Of a DNA stretch of 64,000 nucleotides, positions 49,531-61,163 are shown one piece after another. Under the pieces are notes generated by a model. That model made no database searches. It worked only from the letters and a program-made list of their open reading frames with translations, and was not told where the DNA came from. Positions within the stretch are counted from its first letter, which is position 1. Each line of letters opens with the position of its first letter. Both the position numbers and the translations under genes were made by a program. The DNA is from Paragonimus skrjabini miyazakii (lineage: Eukaryota > Platyhelminthes > Trematoda > Plagiorchiida > Troglotrematidae), in assembly GCA_014338405.1 (NCBI GenBank), contig JTDE01000693.1, positions 66,205-130,204 of the forward strand. Direction: 5' to 3'.

Positions 49531-50321
49531 GTATGTACATTCCTTTATGTTCTCACGGTTACCACCGAGCAATATTTGACGTTCTGGCATGTTGATGAAT
49601 GAACACTTATTTTATTTATTCGGAAGATTAAAGCATATCATAGTGAAACATCGACATCGCCAGTGTGTTAAAAAAATATCTGTCAGCCTGTCACAGATTC
49701 TGGTAGTGACATCGGCACAATGGAACGCATGAGTTTTTGCCAGGGAGAAGACCATCTTGTGAGCAGAAATGGCGCCACTATCCAGTGCAGTCCCAGAACG
49801 TTATTTATGTTTGTAAATCACTAAATCGAAGAACAATTCACACACAACTCCAAAGCCACAGCCGTCATGATTTAAGTCGACTACATTAGGGATCGATTTT
49901 TTGGGAACATAAACCATAAAGTCTTAACGAAAACAATTAAGCTGAGCACATGTTCCAAAAACAGTTTTCAATAAGCGAACCCAACATCACAATTTTGGCT
50001 ATCAGTCACGTGATAACTTAAAGAAAGTGACATGCAGGAAATAGATATGTAATAATTACAAAACAACTGACTGTGTAATACAAATAAGAAGTTATTTAGC
50101 CGGTATTTGGGTTCATTCAGCTCACGGCTGTTAAAAAAGATCCTGCTTTCAACTTGTATATCAATTGGCAATTGTTGTTGTAAAATGAAATGAGTTACCT
50201 ACGAACAGATAAGTATTAATATTCAAACCAGGAAAGTACACTAGGATCGACCCTGAGTCATTAACACTTAAGTATAACACATCCTGTACATTGAGTCAAA
50301 GGTGCAAGAGATAGGACTCAC
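49531..50321. other. No gene recognised; flanks two exon candidates
   Basis: The next - strand exon of the AKAP7-like gene would be expected here or further left. I could not identify the C-terminal continuation. A - frame at 49968-50171 does not match the family. Confidence 0.35.
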
Positions 50322-50558
50322 TTTCATCAGAGTGACATGCGGGTCAAACTTTGAGTGAACGTTCGTGACGAAGCCAGCAGCGTCCACACTCTCAGTCACG
50401 TGATCGACCAACTTGCCGAGCAAATAGTTTGATTCAGCTGCAACAAAAAGTATCCGTCCTTCATACGACCCTAATCCACATAGCCTGATTGGATCTGAGG
50501 GTATCAGAAATGGAGCAGTCTGAATCGCATGACGGATCAGGCTGAAACAATTTCTGGC
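50322..50558 (-). CDS. AKAP7-like 2H phosphoesterase domain, internal exon
   Basis: The exon encodes 79 residues, phase 0 at both ends, between a pyrimidine-rich acceptor (TTCTATTCAG|GCC) and a consensus donor (AAA|GTGAGT). The peptide starts ARNCFSLIRHAIQTAPFL and continues IRLCGLGSYEGRILFVAAE, then LLGKLVDHVTESVDAAGFV and FDPHVTLMK. This matches the second half of the AKAP7/AKAP18 central domain, a member of the 2H phosphoesterase superfamily that binds or acts on 5'-AMP-like ligands. It has the 'G.G.F....LFV' strand, the amphipathic helix, and the second catalytic His-x-Thr motif (HVT). The exon carrying the first His-x-Thr motif should lie at higher coordinates on - but was not found. Family assignment is by motif pattern; an ASCC1-like relative is the main alternative. 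Confidence 0.7.
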
Positions 50559-53379
50559 CTGAATAGAAGAATGTGAAAAAAGGACATATGGGTCAGCTAC
50601 ACGTGTGAAGTCAAGTATACAAATCACATCCAAAGTAACATCATTAAATGCACCGAATAAGAATGAATGATATGACGTATGATAGGATATAACACGGTAC
50701 TTGGCACTTTACCCGATATTTGGTTGTGACGACATAAAGGAAACCAACGATCTCAATAAATTCATAACAATCCGTACAAGTGCCAATTAAATTTAACAAG
50801 TATATGAGTAAATACACTAAGTAGTTGTGCATAAAACCAAATGACTGCGGACATATGGATGAGCCACAAACCTCTGCGTAGTTGTATCAGAAGATAAACC
50901 GGTTGACGTGTCGTAATGAAGACAGGTGTAGTACTGCCTCGACAGCGAGCACCTTTGGGATAATGCCATTCGATAATTCTAGGTGGATAGGGAGTGAATT
51001 TTATGAAGGGACCACCACGTTAACCCATAATCCAACCATGTACGATTATTTCTAGTTTGAAATATCAAGATTAGTACAGGTAGGGTACATTAAGGCATTT
51101 TATTATCAGTCTACCTGGATCTTTTAATGAGGTCGTCAGGCTTTTGTTGGTTCACGGCTTCTCTCTTAAATTCGAGATCATTCGTACCCCAGATATGTAA
51201 CCTTAGTGATTTAATCAATAATCCTTTTTTGAAGCCGCTAATGTTAACTTACCTGTTTATTGAACTGTCTTTATTTATTTGTCCTTTCTCTTTCTAACTG
51301 ATTTCATTTCTCTGATCTGTTTTTCTATCTTTCAGGCATATTGTGTGAGTATATTTGTTGTTACAAATAAACCTGCGGACTAAGTCACAAGATGTTGGGT
51401 ACTTGTGATTTTTGTACCAAACAACACAAGGACCATCCGTATATAATTTACCAGTGAAGCAAACCCTCACATAGTTCGTTTTGCTTTTGATGAATTGAAG
51501 CTCTGTTGTTTGAACTACGACTTACTACTGAAAGTATCCGATTCACCCAGAAACAGAACTAACAAGCCACTGGAAATAGAGGACGCTCGGAGAAAAGGGA
51601 GTGCATTTAGGAATTTAGGCTGTTCTCACTGGCATGGGCAACCACAGAGTAGCTCGAATGGTATTGCAGAATTTGGTAGTACACGTACAACTAGACGGCT
51701 TCCTCAAAGTTATCGTAATTGACCTATGAGAATATCACAAACACATTTAGGGAACAACTAGTTTAAGTTACTAGATTATGATGAAAATGCGCTGAGTTGG
51801 ATAAGCCAGCACACAAAATAGAGGCCTGAAATCCGTATCGTTAACAGTAAGATAACTTGATATCGGTTGAAAACCGATTTTGTACAACAAAGTCATAGCT
51901 ATTCTGATTAAGTTCATGTGGTATGTTGTTCGAAGACCAAGCGTTAGTTTAAATTTTATGCGTATCAACTACAGCACATTGTGTAACCACCGGTCGATTA
52001 TGCTTTGCAGGTTAACTTCATAAATAGTACGTCATCAGCAAGTTTACAAAGTATCACTTACTGAGACACATAAAACCATTCCTACCAAAAAATCGCACTG
52101 TCACTCTGTAGATTTTTCCGACAGAATTCATCCATATAATACTGCTATTCGGTTGAAGTTGTGCACTTGTATCCAAAAAAAACTATTTTTTGTAGTGCAC
52201 ATCACCTAGCTGGGTAGCTCTATTTTATGTGAACTTTGATCTTACAGTCAACTATATCGATTACATGAAATCTATGTGATTTTTCAAACTCCATTTTAAG
52301 TGGTATCACCTGATATTAACAATGTTAGCATGGTATGCTTGTAAACAACTGTCGGTATCTGGACTAGTAGTTCTTTTTACAAACCAAACATCATTGTATT
52401 TTTTTCAGTGCAAATAAGGGCATGTCACTTCACTTTCAGCAGAAAGTTTATTTTGGTTTAAAGACGAAAAACGTACCGAAACATGAACTCCTAGTCCATG
52501 CGTGTTTTAACATTTGTTTCGAACAAGTAAGGAAAACAGAGATAATACAACATCACTTGACTATAATGTGATGTAGTCCGCCAGATGTGGTTACCATCTT
52601 ACCATTTTTGGACAAATTAAGCTGAGATGTGTGTGGTTAGTTCAGTTAATTGTGGACACTAAAAACCACAAACTTGAAATATCAATATGCGACTTAAAGA
52701 CTAAACTATACAACTGAACAGTTTAACGCTCACCTAAAACTGTATGCATTAAAGTTTCTCTAATGAGAAACATGATTGAAAACTAGTAGACCCAACTTAA
52801 CATAAACCTGTTAAGAAGAGACTGGGTGACGTGTAATACAGGAACAAAAGTAACAAAATCACCATTGGCCACTTTCAGAATATTCTTCAATATTCAGAGA
52901 ATTTTCAACAAAATAACAGCAAAAACTATTTTGTTATGTGTCATCACTGTCTGACTTACAAGACAGCGGCCAAATTAGATTGATTTGTGAATATAAGATC
53001 TTGAAAACAAATGAAAACCAGTCACGAAATGCACCATGCACACCTAGCCAACATAATACACGCGAACTCCAACATTTAAAACTATACGATCTCAGTAAAT
53101 ACTCATGGAGCACCACAGTCTGTCAGATAAGAAAATAAATTTGTAAATTCTAAAAACTGAAAATATTCAACAGCCAATTCCACTCTATTTGATTACAGCA
53201 ATCACGTGTGTGCAACATGATAATTAGGCGAATACACACCGAAGAGGAAAGTACAACCGAGCCTTATTCTAAGACGGCAAACCCCGTGAATATCAAAAAC
53301 CAACGGCAATCTATTACATATTCACTAGCCTATTCGACATTGAAATAACTTTGCAAAAAGCCGGTTAAATTACTAATAC
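50559..53379. other. No gene recognised; probable intron of the AKAP7-like gene
   Basis: Given the orientation of the 50.3-kb exon, this stretch on the - strand should be its upstream intron. I searched for a second His-x-Thr exon. The only His-Ile-Thr readings seen (near 52935 and 55110) lack the neighbouring hydrophobic pattern. The + frame at 51495-51722 matches nothing. Confidence 0.4.
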
Positions 53380-53960
53380 TTTTGAACGTATGTCCATTGG
53401 CAGTTTGAGGAACAAAACACGACAATCAGAAAGACGATGGCGATCGAGAAGAGGCAAAAGTTCGCAGAGATACCATTGAAATCATATGCGGCCCGGTTTC
53501 CGATCCGCAGAGCAGTTCCATGCGCACAACCTCGGTACACACACAGCCCGTCCGTTTAAGGTGTGTTTCACGTCACCACCTCAAATAGGCAAAAGCTAGC
53601 CAGACTTTAACCCTGGAGGAAGAGATCTTTTCCTCAATACCACCAATAATTGTGATAAGGCTCTCAAGGTTACGGGATCTCCTACAAAATCCACATCGTC
53701 ATAAACCACTGTGAGCGAAAACAGTCCCTAGCCAGTCCTTTCTATTTATGCAACGTAAAACGCCTATCTCATCGTGATGCTCTAACCACTAAGCGGTTTA
53801 CCGCTTCCGGGACTGCCATTGTGTCGTCATCACACCATGCGACACCAAAGGCACTGTCAAAGCCAACAATTCTGCGTTCTACGATGCGTTCCACGCTGTT
53901 ACTGTTAAAACATCGTTGAAGGTATCGTTAAGAGAAAAGTCGAATAACAAAAAGAGATAG
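53380..53960 (-). other. GC-richer segment with tRNA-like A box, possible old repeat
   Basis: On the - strand near 53770-53805 the string GCTTAGTGGTTAGAGCATC closely resembles a tRNA D-arm and Pol III A box. No B box follows at the expected distance, and the segment is less AT-rich than its surroundings. It may be a truncated or diverged tRNA-related repeat. It is also stop-rich in all frames. Confidence 0.3.
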
Positions 53961-56809
53961 AGCACTCGTGCTAGAAAAAATATTTATGGCTATAGCACGC
54001 CATATGCCGTAACTTAACCAGGGGTCTAGTTAATTCGGTTCCCCAGAATGGACACATAATTCACAGGTACCCCACTCTTCAATAAACATTCTCAGAGGAA
54101 AGCAATACAGACATAATATAAGACCGTCTTTATGTGCAACTGCTGTAGTTCACTAGTATACCTAGTGATGCTGAGGTATGTGACGGAGTGTGAGACATAC
54201 AGTAATGCGTCTTCCAAACTTTGTGCTTTAATTTTCCGGATGACCCGCGAGGCACAGTTGACTCCAACACCTTAGGCGCAAACGGAACTAACTTAATCTC
54301 TTCTATACGACTTCTTTAAAATTGACAGTGACTACCGATTTCTCAAAACGGGAAACCTTCTAAGCACACGAAACCATTGCGATAAGAATGGATAATGGTG
54401 AAACATACATATTTTCACCACCTTAAAATAGGTGTGAATAACGATATGTCTGAACCATTTGCTTATAGCGTTAAGGAAGTTCTTTTTGATTTCCTTCTTG
54501 TGGATCTATAATACACAGTACAAGCTGAGTCACTAGAAGAAATTGAAAAAGTAGAGGGACGGTTTAGTTGTCACCGAGAATGCTTCATACAACTTTTTTG
54601 GTGTCTTTGTGGAGTATCAAATGTTAAACAGTCTGTTTATTTTGATAACGCTTGGCACTTTGACACTTGTTTAAGACAAGTCATCTCTGGAGAACTCCAG
54701 AGGGAGTCAGCTAACTCTGCTCCCTCGGTTTTGCGATCCCGAATAAGCATTTGGTGCATTGCGCTTTAGACAGCAGCGCACTTCGTAACTCCTAGTGTCG
54801 AATGATAAGTGCTGATGTACGTCAAGTGTATAGATAGAACGTGCGGAACTCCAACCATTCATAGTAAGACCAGCTGATTTACAAAGCTTGCAACTAGCTA
54901 AAAGAACAGCATACGTGATGAAGTGGAGGTGAGTCTTTGTTAGTTACTATATGTAAATCAAATGGCTTCTTTGTTTGGTCGTCTAAGCCTGCTCTATAAG
55001 GCTCTCAAGAAATGTAGAGACACTCCAATACAAATCAAAACGTGGTAACGACTGAAACATATCGACAAATATGAGCAAGAAGCATACACCCAACTTCGTT
55101 ATCCATAGGCATTTGTGATGTGGTCAGTTAGAATAATTGCTAGTAACAGTTGCCAAGTAGCATAAGTTCAAAAAGACCAATTGAGCAAAATCTATTAAGG
55201 ATTTTCACTTTTAACCCCTTTAACCCGAAGTCACTTCAAGCAGACCAAATGTCACACTACATCAGAAACAAAGTTTTATTCCGATGAAACGCCTACGACG
55301 TAGTTTGTGTCAAGGTATTAGTAGTGCAGACAGACATTTTTACTACACATGATTTGCAACTTGCAAAACATCTTATCAGTCACCCCCAGTTAGTTCATTC
55401 AATTCAATGAGTTCACTTAAAACTGGTTAAAATAATTACTTGATCGTCACTGAAGTCATTGCAATCCGTCCGAGTTCTTCTTCCTTGTAAGTGCAACAGC
55501 AATTTGTGGAAATTTCTAACCTGATGGGACCATCATTTATCATCCAAAAGGAATGTGTTTGGGTTGCCACGTCGATGCTGACTCACAAGACGTATCTGGT
55601 GTTTATAAGACCGAACCAAATCAAAACAAGTGTCCACTATTATGCTGGCAATAGTTAGATACAACTGATTGTGAAACCCAGTTTGAAACCCTTCTGGAAC
55701 CAAGGTGTATGATCGATTTCAGTCTATATGAAAATAAAGTACACTAGTAAGGAGGCCTTTACCCTGAACCACCTACAATCTTCCTCGGGGTCACCATTTT
55801 TAACCAGGAAGTTTCATTCACTGAATCGTTCATCTCCTGAGTTTTGCACACAAAATGAATTATGAACTTAAAATAAGTTTTCCATCGAGGCAAAACTTCG
55901 CAAAATAAATCTTAGTGTTGCACCGACCGGAAGGAATGTGAAGTTACTACAAAGTAAAAATGACATACGGACTTCTTGAACAGACCGCGTTTCGGTTCAT
56001 AACAGTCTGAAACTTTCTACTTTCTTAAGCGATCACTTTTTGCGTTGCACAACTTTGCTTCCACATTACACGCTAAAGGATATCACAGTGGTACTGCGAA
56101 TATCTGAATGTATTCTCGAATAAATTCCCATTGAGCAACTGAATATCTAGAAAGCTGCTCGAGACTTCATCAACGCTTGTGATAGACAATTTAAACTGAA
56201 AAAAGAGTACCACCATTTTACTATCCCAGTTTTCAATCTGATCGTTTTAAACTGTTCAGTCTAATTTTGCAATAACCCTCTGTCAAATGGCCAGTTTAGT
56301 GGGTGACGTAAAATCCTTGTTCCCCTAAATCCTGTGGATACATTTGCCAGTTGTTTTTAAAAGAATTCCAGTACTGACCAACACAACCAACACAACATAA
56401 ACTTCTTAGTGTTCAAATCAGAAAAGTTGGTTAAGTGCGGTGCTAAATAAGCGAACGGGTAACCTTTCGTTTACTCTGATCCACAGTAGTAGTACTACTG
56501 CGTTATCAGCCATTGTGATAGTGGATAATAGTCAATCTATTCGACCGTCCGTAAACAACCAGTAGTGAGGTTGTGAAACTCGATGGTCTGATTCTTGCAG
56601 AATACCTGAAGTAAAAGATGGTGTTACAGGTGACATAAACGAGCACTCGGTTTTAGGTTGAAATATGGGCAGATTAATCTGACAGAAGATCTGTTCACGC
56701 AAACTTTGTAAAAGTTGTACACCACAATTACGTTGATCGAATTACTAATGAGTAGTATATTTTGCCTGTGCGTCATCAATAAAGTAATAAACGATTTTCT
56801 GGTTAACAG
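53961..56809. other. No gene recognised
   Basis: AT-rich sequence with no open frame above 60 codons and no repeat pair seen. It is among the emptiest parts of the window. Confidence 0.5.
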
Positions 56810-57065
56810 TAATAGTAACAGAAGTACCGTCCGATTCAATCATTACTTAATGAACACAAGAGACTGGGAAGATTTTGTGACTTCCAGTATTCCGAAATTA
56901 GAAAATTATTCCATGATCATTTCATCTGAGCAGAATTTGTACCATTGTCATTATAATTTTCAAGGTTGCGATAAACGTTACCAAAAGATTACTCAGAATG
57001 TACCTTTTAAGCCTATCACTTTTGGTTTGGCCAGATTGCAGAATCAATTTTTTCATCCCAAGTAG
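56810..57065 (+). CDS. Candidate terminal exon, unknown protein
   Basis: After GATTTTCTGGTTAACAG| a + strand frame runs 85 codons to TAG. It reads DWEDFVTSSIPKLENYSM, then LYHCHYNFQGCDKRYQKI and FKPITFGLARLQNQFFHPK. The composition is protein-like. HCHYNFQGCDKRYQ recalls the first half of a C2H2 finger with a long Cys-Cys spacing, but the pair of histidines that would complete it is missing, so I do not call a zinc finger. The frame is also open upstream of the acceptor to 56715. No polyadenylation signal was found close downstream. No family was recognised. Confidence 0.35.
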
Positions 57066-57809
57066 TTTTTTGCAGAGACCAACAACGCAATCCTAATTTA
57101 CGGTTACCCTGGAAGACCTCTTAAACATTTTCTGCACGTTTATTTCAGCTGACATAAGAAATTTTTACTACTGGCCATTCTGAGCGGAGGTATTATCAGG
57201 TGATCGCATATGTGCACGCAGATCTCATCACTAAAGCTCAGTCGGGAAACGTTCTAGACTGGTCGTCGTCAACACCCAGGTAGAATTTACAGATAAAGTC
57301 AACGCGGAGGCGTTTTTAATGTCGGACAGAATATGTATGATTCTTTGAGTAAACTTGTTACTGAAACCGAGATGCTTCGAGGTCGGGGCCTTCAAATCTG
57401 ATAGCTTACAGTGTACGGTAATTTTGAGATGACTCGCCGTTAGGGCCTCACGGACTGCTCTGCTCTTCAGTGGTTGTTTTGGTGTGACATCGCGGAAGTG
57501 CCTATGACATCGACGACTTCAGCTATAAGTGTTAGGGTTATATTCGTTTACGTGCGTAATCAACTTTAAGCCCTACAGGCTATAACAGTGGTAGAGAGAA
57601 CTCGTGACTCAGTAGAAGTACATACTGTATTGCCCCATTTACAATCGGCAACGTCACCCTTATGTGCGTGGACGAATTAGCCGTTGGTCGAAGAAGGCAC
57701 GACCAATCAGAACGCAGCTTGAGTCCTAGCACGTGCGTGGGACACACAGGCGGCCTTGATCTGTATGCAGCAGCTTTTATCCACCGGGTAAAGTCATTCT
57801 AACGCATGT
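57066..57809. other. No gene recognised
   Basis: Mixed AT and moderately GC-rich sequence before the direct repeat at 57810. A weak A-box-like GTGGTAGAGAGA occurs near 57590 without a B box. Confidence 0.4.
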
Positions 57810-57980
57810 TTGATCGCTGTCATTTTTCAGTTTTTCTTTGCATACGGGAGCAAACACACCGTGATCACCGTAGTACAACTCAATCCGGATGCTGACCCAA
57901 ATGATATTTTTCCGTTCAGGATTTGAACATAGTGAAGTAATTCCTCTGAGCTGTGAAGGGAATTGGCTCCAACTCAAATT
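57810..57980 (+). repeat. Dispersed direct repeat, copy A
   Basis: Matches 58928-59180 in two blocks. The first is TTGATCGCTGTC through TTTTCAG, CATACG and the CACC-TGATCA-CGT-GTA region (57810-57880). The second is AGCTG-GAA-GGAATTGG-CCAA-TC (57949-57978). Copy B carries extra sequence between the blocks, so one copy has a deletion or the other an insertion. Nature unknown. Confidence 0.6.
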
Positions 57981-58036
57981 GTTCCGTTTTCACACACATC
58001 ACTACAGGAAAATAAGTTCCTGACTTTCTGCATAAT

Positions 58037-58234
58037 TTGTTCGTGATGGATCCCGATTATGATGGAATGTACGTTCTTACACTAAGTCTGGTCATGTCAT
58101 GGGGACAGTTTAGGCGATTTTATGCACTCTGGATTTGTACGACTCGAAAGAGTTTAAAGAATATGCTTTCCGGGCTAGTGACAATGAGAAACTACCAACT
58201 AGCAAGTAGGAGATATCTGATGTACCTCTGTTAG
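58037..58234 (+). other. Open frame of 65 codons, coding status unknown
   Basis: It lies between the two copies of the dispersed repeat and reads MFVMDPDYDGMYVLTLSL, then a basic tail. There is no domain and no splice support. Confidence 0.15.
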
Positions 58235-58927
58235 TATGAGACTAAAGTACCCTTGCAAGCTACATGAAGCAATGCTAAGCTAATTGCATGTTAGAAGTAT
58301 CAGCATGTCACATAATTCATGCAAGTATGGATAATACAATTGCCATTCAATCAAAGTTGATATCACACACTCGTATTTACAACGATTATCGATTCACGCA
58401 GTGAATCAGTTTATCAACAGCACAGTGGTATCACAGCGAAACTCAAAGATAATCCAAGTATGCGTTCTTGTCATTAGTATCGATCGTAACATATTAGTGG
58501 TTCATACCACCACGTGACGCAACGGCTAGCTCTTTTCAGTCACAGATTCGCAAAGTTGTACTACTGTCAATTAAAGTGGTGTTACAGTGTGTGTGCGTGC
58601 AGTCTTTCTCAAAGGATGGAAGGTCCAGATCATTTAGGTGATAGGTAAACGAAAACTCTTGCTATGTGACTACTGTCGTCTTCTCCAGTTGGCCTTCAAC
58701 AAGTGAGTTGATTATGAGAGGAACGTATCACTTTGTCACTGAGCAGTTGAGAAATCTCTAAGCTTGCAAACAATATCCGAGGTGAGGGGAAAACTGTCTG
58801 CACTGGCTGTGATTTTATGATGACTGAATGCCAATAGGACGTCTACCACGCAGAACCTTGTTCGGTGTGGCTGTTTATGGTGGGAAAGTGATCGAGCGAC
58901 GAAACACTCATCACTTTAGGTGAGCCT

Positions 58928-59180
58928 TGATCGCTGTCTTTTTTCAGCTTTTCTTGGCATACGTGAGGGAACGCACCATGATCAACGTCGTAGATCAAGG
59001 TCGTAGATGCTGCCTACCAGATTACGGAGAGCATGACCACCAATATATCTGGCTATAAAACGGTCAGATGCGGCTTTGCATAACAGTCCAGTTCAAATAA
59101 CCCACTGGTTCGAATAAAGGAGAATCAGCCCTCATAGAAGGACGGAAGACAGCTGGAAAGGAATTGGACCCCAATCGCAC
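58928..59180 (+). repeat. Dispersed direct repeat, copy B
   Basis: Longer partner of the repeat at 57810-57980. It contains an internal TTGATCG/GATCAAGG pair that could fold. No coding potential was recognised. Confidence 0.6.
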
Positions 59181-60009
59181 CACTGACAACCCATGCAAGC
59201 AGCAGTCAACAATCATATCACCGAACTGGAGTAATAACCGCTTATTTTTGCCATTATGCTGGATGACTTTCTGTGAGATTAAGTTAGACGACGTCAGAAT
59301 ACAAACTTAGGTAGAAAAAGTCACTGTTATAGTCAGCAAGTATCAGTACGACACTTAGAATAGACAAACATTATTTGCTATATTTTGGAATGAGTACACT
59401 GCTTCTTTTCATTGCATTTTTCCAACTACAAGTTGGATCGTTTCATGCGGTACTGCGGACTCAGAAAGATGTCAGGCCATCAAGGTCTTCTGTCTCTCTC
59501 TTGTTTTGCACGGCAAGAACACTTATACTAATTGTCACAGTTGGAAGTCTAGGATACTCGGTCGACGCTAGATGGTACAAATAATTTTTGGACCATACAA
59601 ATCTTGCTTCATTCCACTTTCTGATCAGCATTAATAATTTCGTTTTCACAAACCCCAAGACATTCTCTCATGACTTATACTGGAAGTCTCATAAGGTATG
59701 CCAAAAGAGAAAGACCATCTGTGTTTTATTTAATGAAATATGAACGCATTTTTCATTTATCGAACTGTTAGCGAAAGACGATGTAATCATATGACAAACA
59801 AATGTAACAAACTTTTTGGCTGGAATATCAAATGTTATAGTAAACAACTAAATGCGTAAAAAATATTCAAGCATCACTCGTTTATACTTCAAATCACACC
59901 ACACCTGTTACGTGAAATTGCTGATGTCACCAGAAATTTAATGGTTAAGCCAGTCATTCCCATTTTGACGGAAAAGCACCCAATGGAGTAGAATCCTCAC
60001 TGTCCAAGT
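59181..60009. other. No confident gene; weak signal-peptide-like start at 59390
   Basis: An ATG at 59390 opens MSTLLLFIAFFQLQVGSFHA, which looks like a secretory signal, with the frame ending at 59584. No splice sites or family support make it more than a possibility. Confidence 0.2.
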
Positions 60010-60395
60010 CGCTGGTTGCCGTGCCACGATCGCGCTCGCGTTTATGAACCGGAATTCCGGTCCACACCTACGATTTCCGCTCATAGGTCATGTGCACTTC
60101 TGCCCCGTTTGTGTGTGTGTGTGACCGATGCATTCAGTCAGAGTTTTTCCGCCTGCCACGTTTCGTCCGTTGGTCCGATCTTGTTGAGCGATGGTTACTC
60201 CGATCACTCGTGTTGTCCGCGATCCACTCGCTTATGGACGTACCTCACCGACGAGTTGAGGTACTCCACCGACAGTTGGAATACTTGCACCCCTGGTTTA
60301 GTAATTCATTATATTATGTAATAAAAATGCACGGTGGTATTGTGCCCCATGTGCTGCCTGTCGTAAAATGTTATTTGGATGCATTCCTGACCTAG
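60010..60395 (+). other. GC-richer block with two overlapping open frames
   Basis: Two + frames of about 100 codons overlap (60016-60321 and 60090-60395) in locally GC-rich DNA with a (TG)7 run at 60110-60123. The second reads WSDLVERWLLRSLVLSAIHS with coding-like composition but no known domain. It may be an LTR or 5' region of an element, or an exon. Confidence 0.3.
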
Positions 60396-61163
60396 AGTCC
60401 AAATTCATAATCCGCGACAAGAAACATTTTTCGTCATTCCATGGATAATCGTTTATTTTATTGCTATGATATGTATATTGCCATGGGGTTAGGCGAATTT
60501 ACATTCTGTACACGAGTTAAATTACAGGTAGATAAACATGTGACACTCAGACTAATAGTGTTCCAGTTACCAGTACAAACTACGACCTATAAGGTTCTGC
60601 TGGGTAGATAGCTCCATCTCGTTTAAAGAGTTTAACTGACTGCATGATGAATACTGAGAACTTCTTTCAGCAAATGCTTTGATTTTGCTGTGACTAAAAG
60701 CTATTCAAAATAATCAAGTATATGTAACATACCTTCCAAAAGGATCGAGTTGTAGTCTCGTAGTTTCACTTAGAGAAGATGTACCCTGCTGTACTCTGCT
60801 GAATTTCTCTGTTGATTTGAAGAAAGCCGAAGCTCAAATGATTATAATGTGATAGAACTGTTTCAATCCGAAACAACTGAAACAACGGTGCAGACGATGT
60901 GTTGTACAGCGAACTTTGGATGGAACGTTTCTAGAGGGCAATGTTATCGACAGAGTGTCAATGATATATGTTATAGTTTCTATGTATCGTTTTGATTCAT
61001 CTGGTTAAAAATTCGATCTTGTCAGACTTCACTCGATCTCTTCACCGAAGTCAGTTCAGTTGAGTGGGTTTTGTCATATCACAAAAGTGCTCACTCCGTT
61101 CAATCTTAATGCAACTCCTTACTAAGTATTCCACTTACTCTCTGCAGAACAGTAATTTATTCA
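60396..61163. other. No gene recognised
   Basis: AT-rich sequence preceding the non-LTR relic, with no recognisable element 5' UTR features. Confidence 0.4.

Noticed and set aside
52920..52945. His-Ile-Thr reading as the missing first 2H phosphoesterase motif exon
   Set aside because: Preceded by in-frame stops and lacks the surrounding hydrophobic residues. The similar reading near 55110 fails for the same reason.
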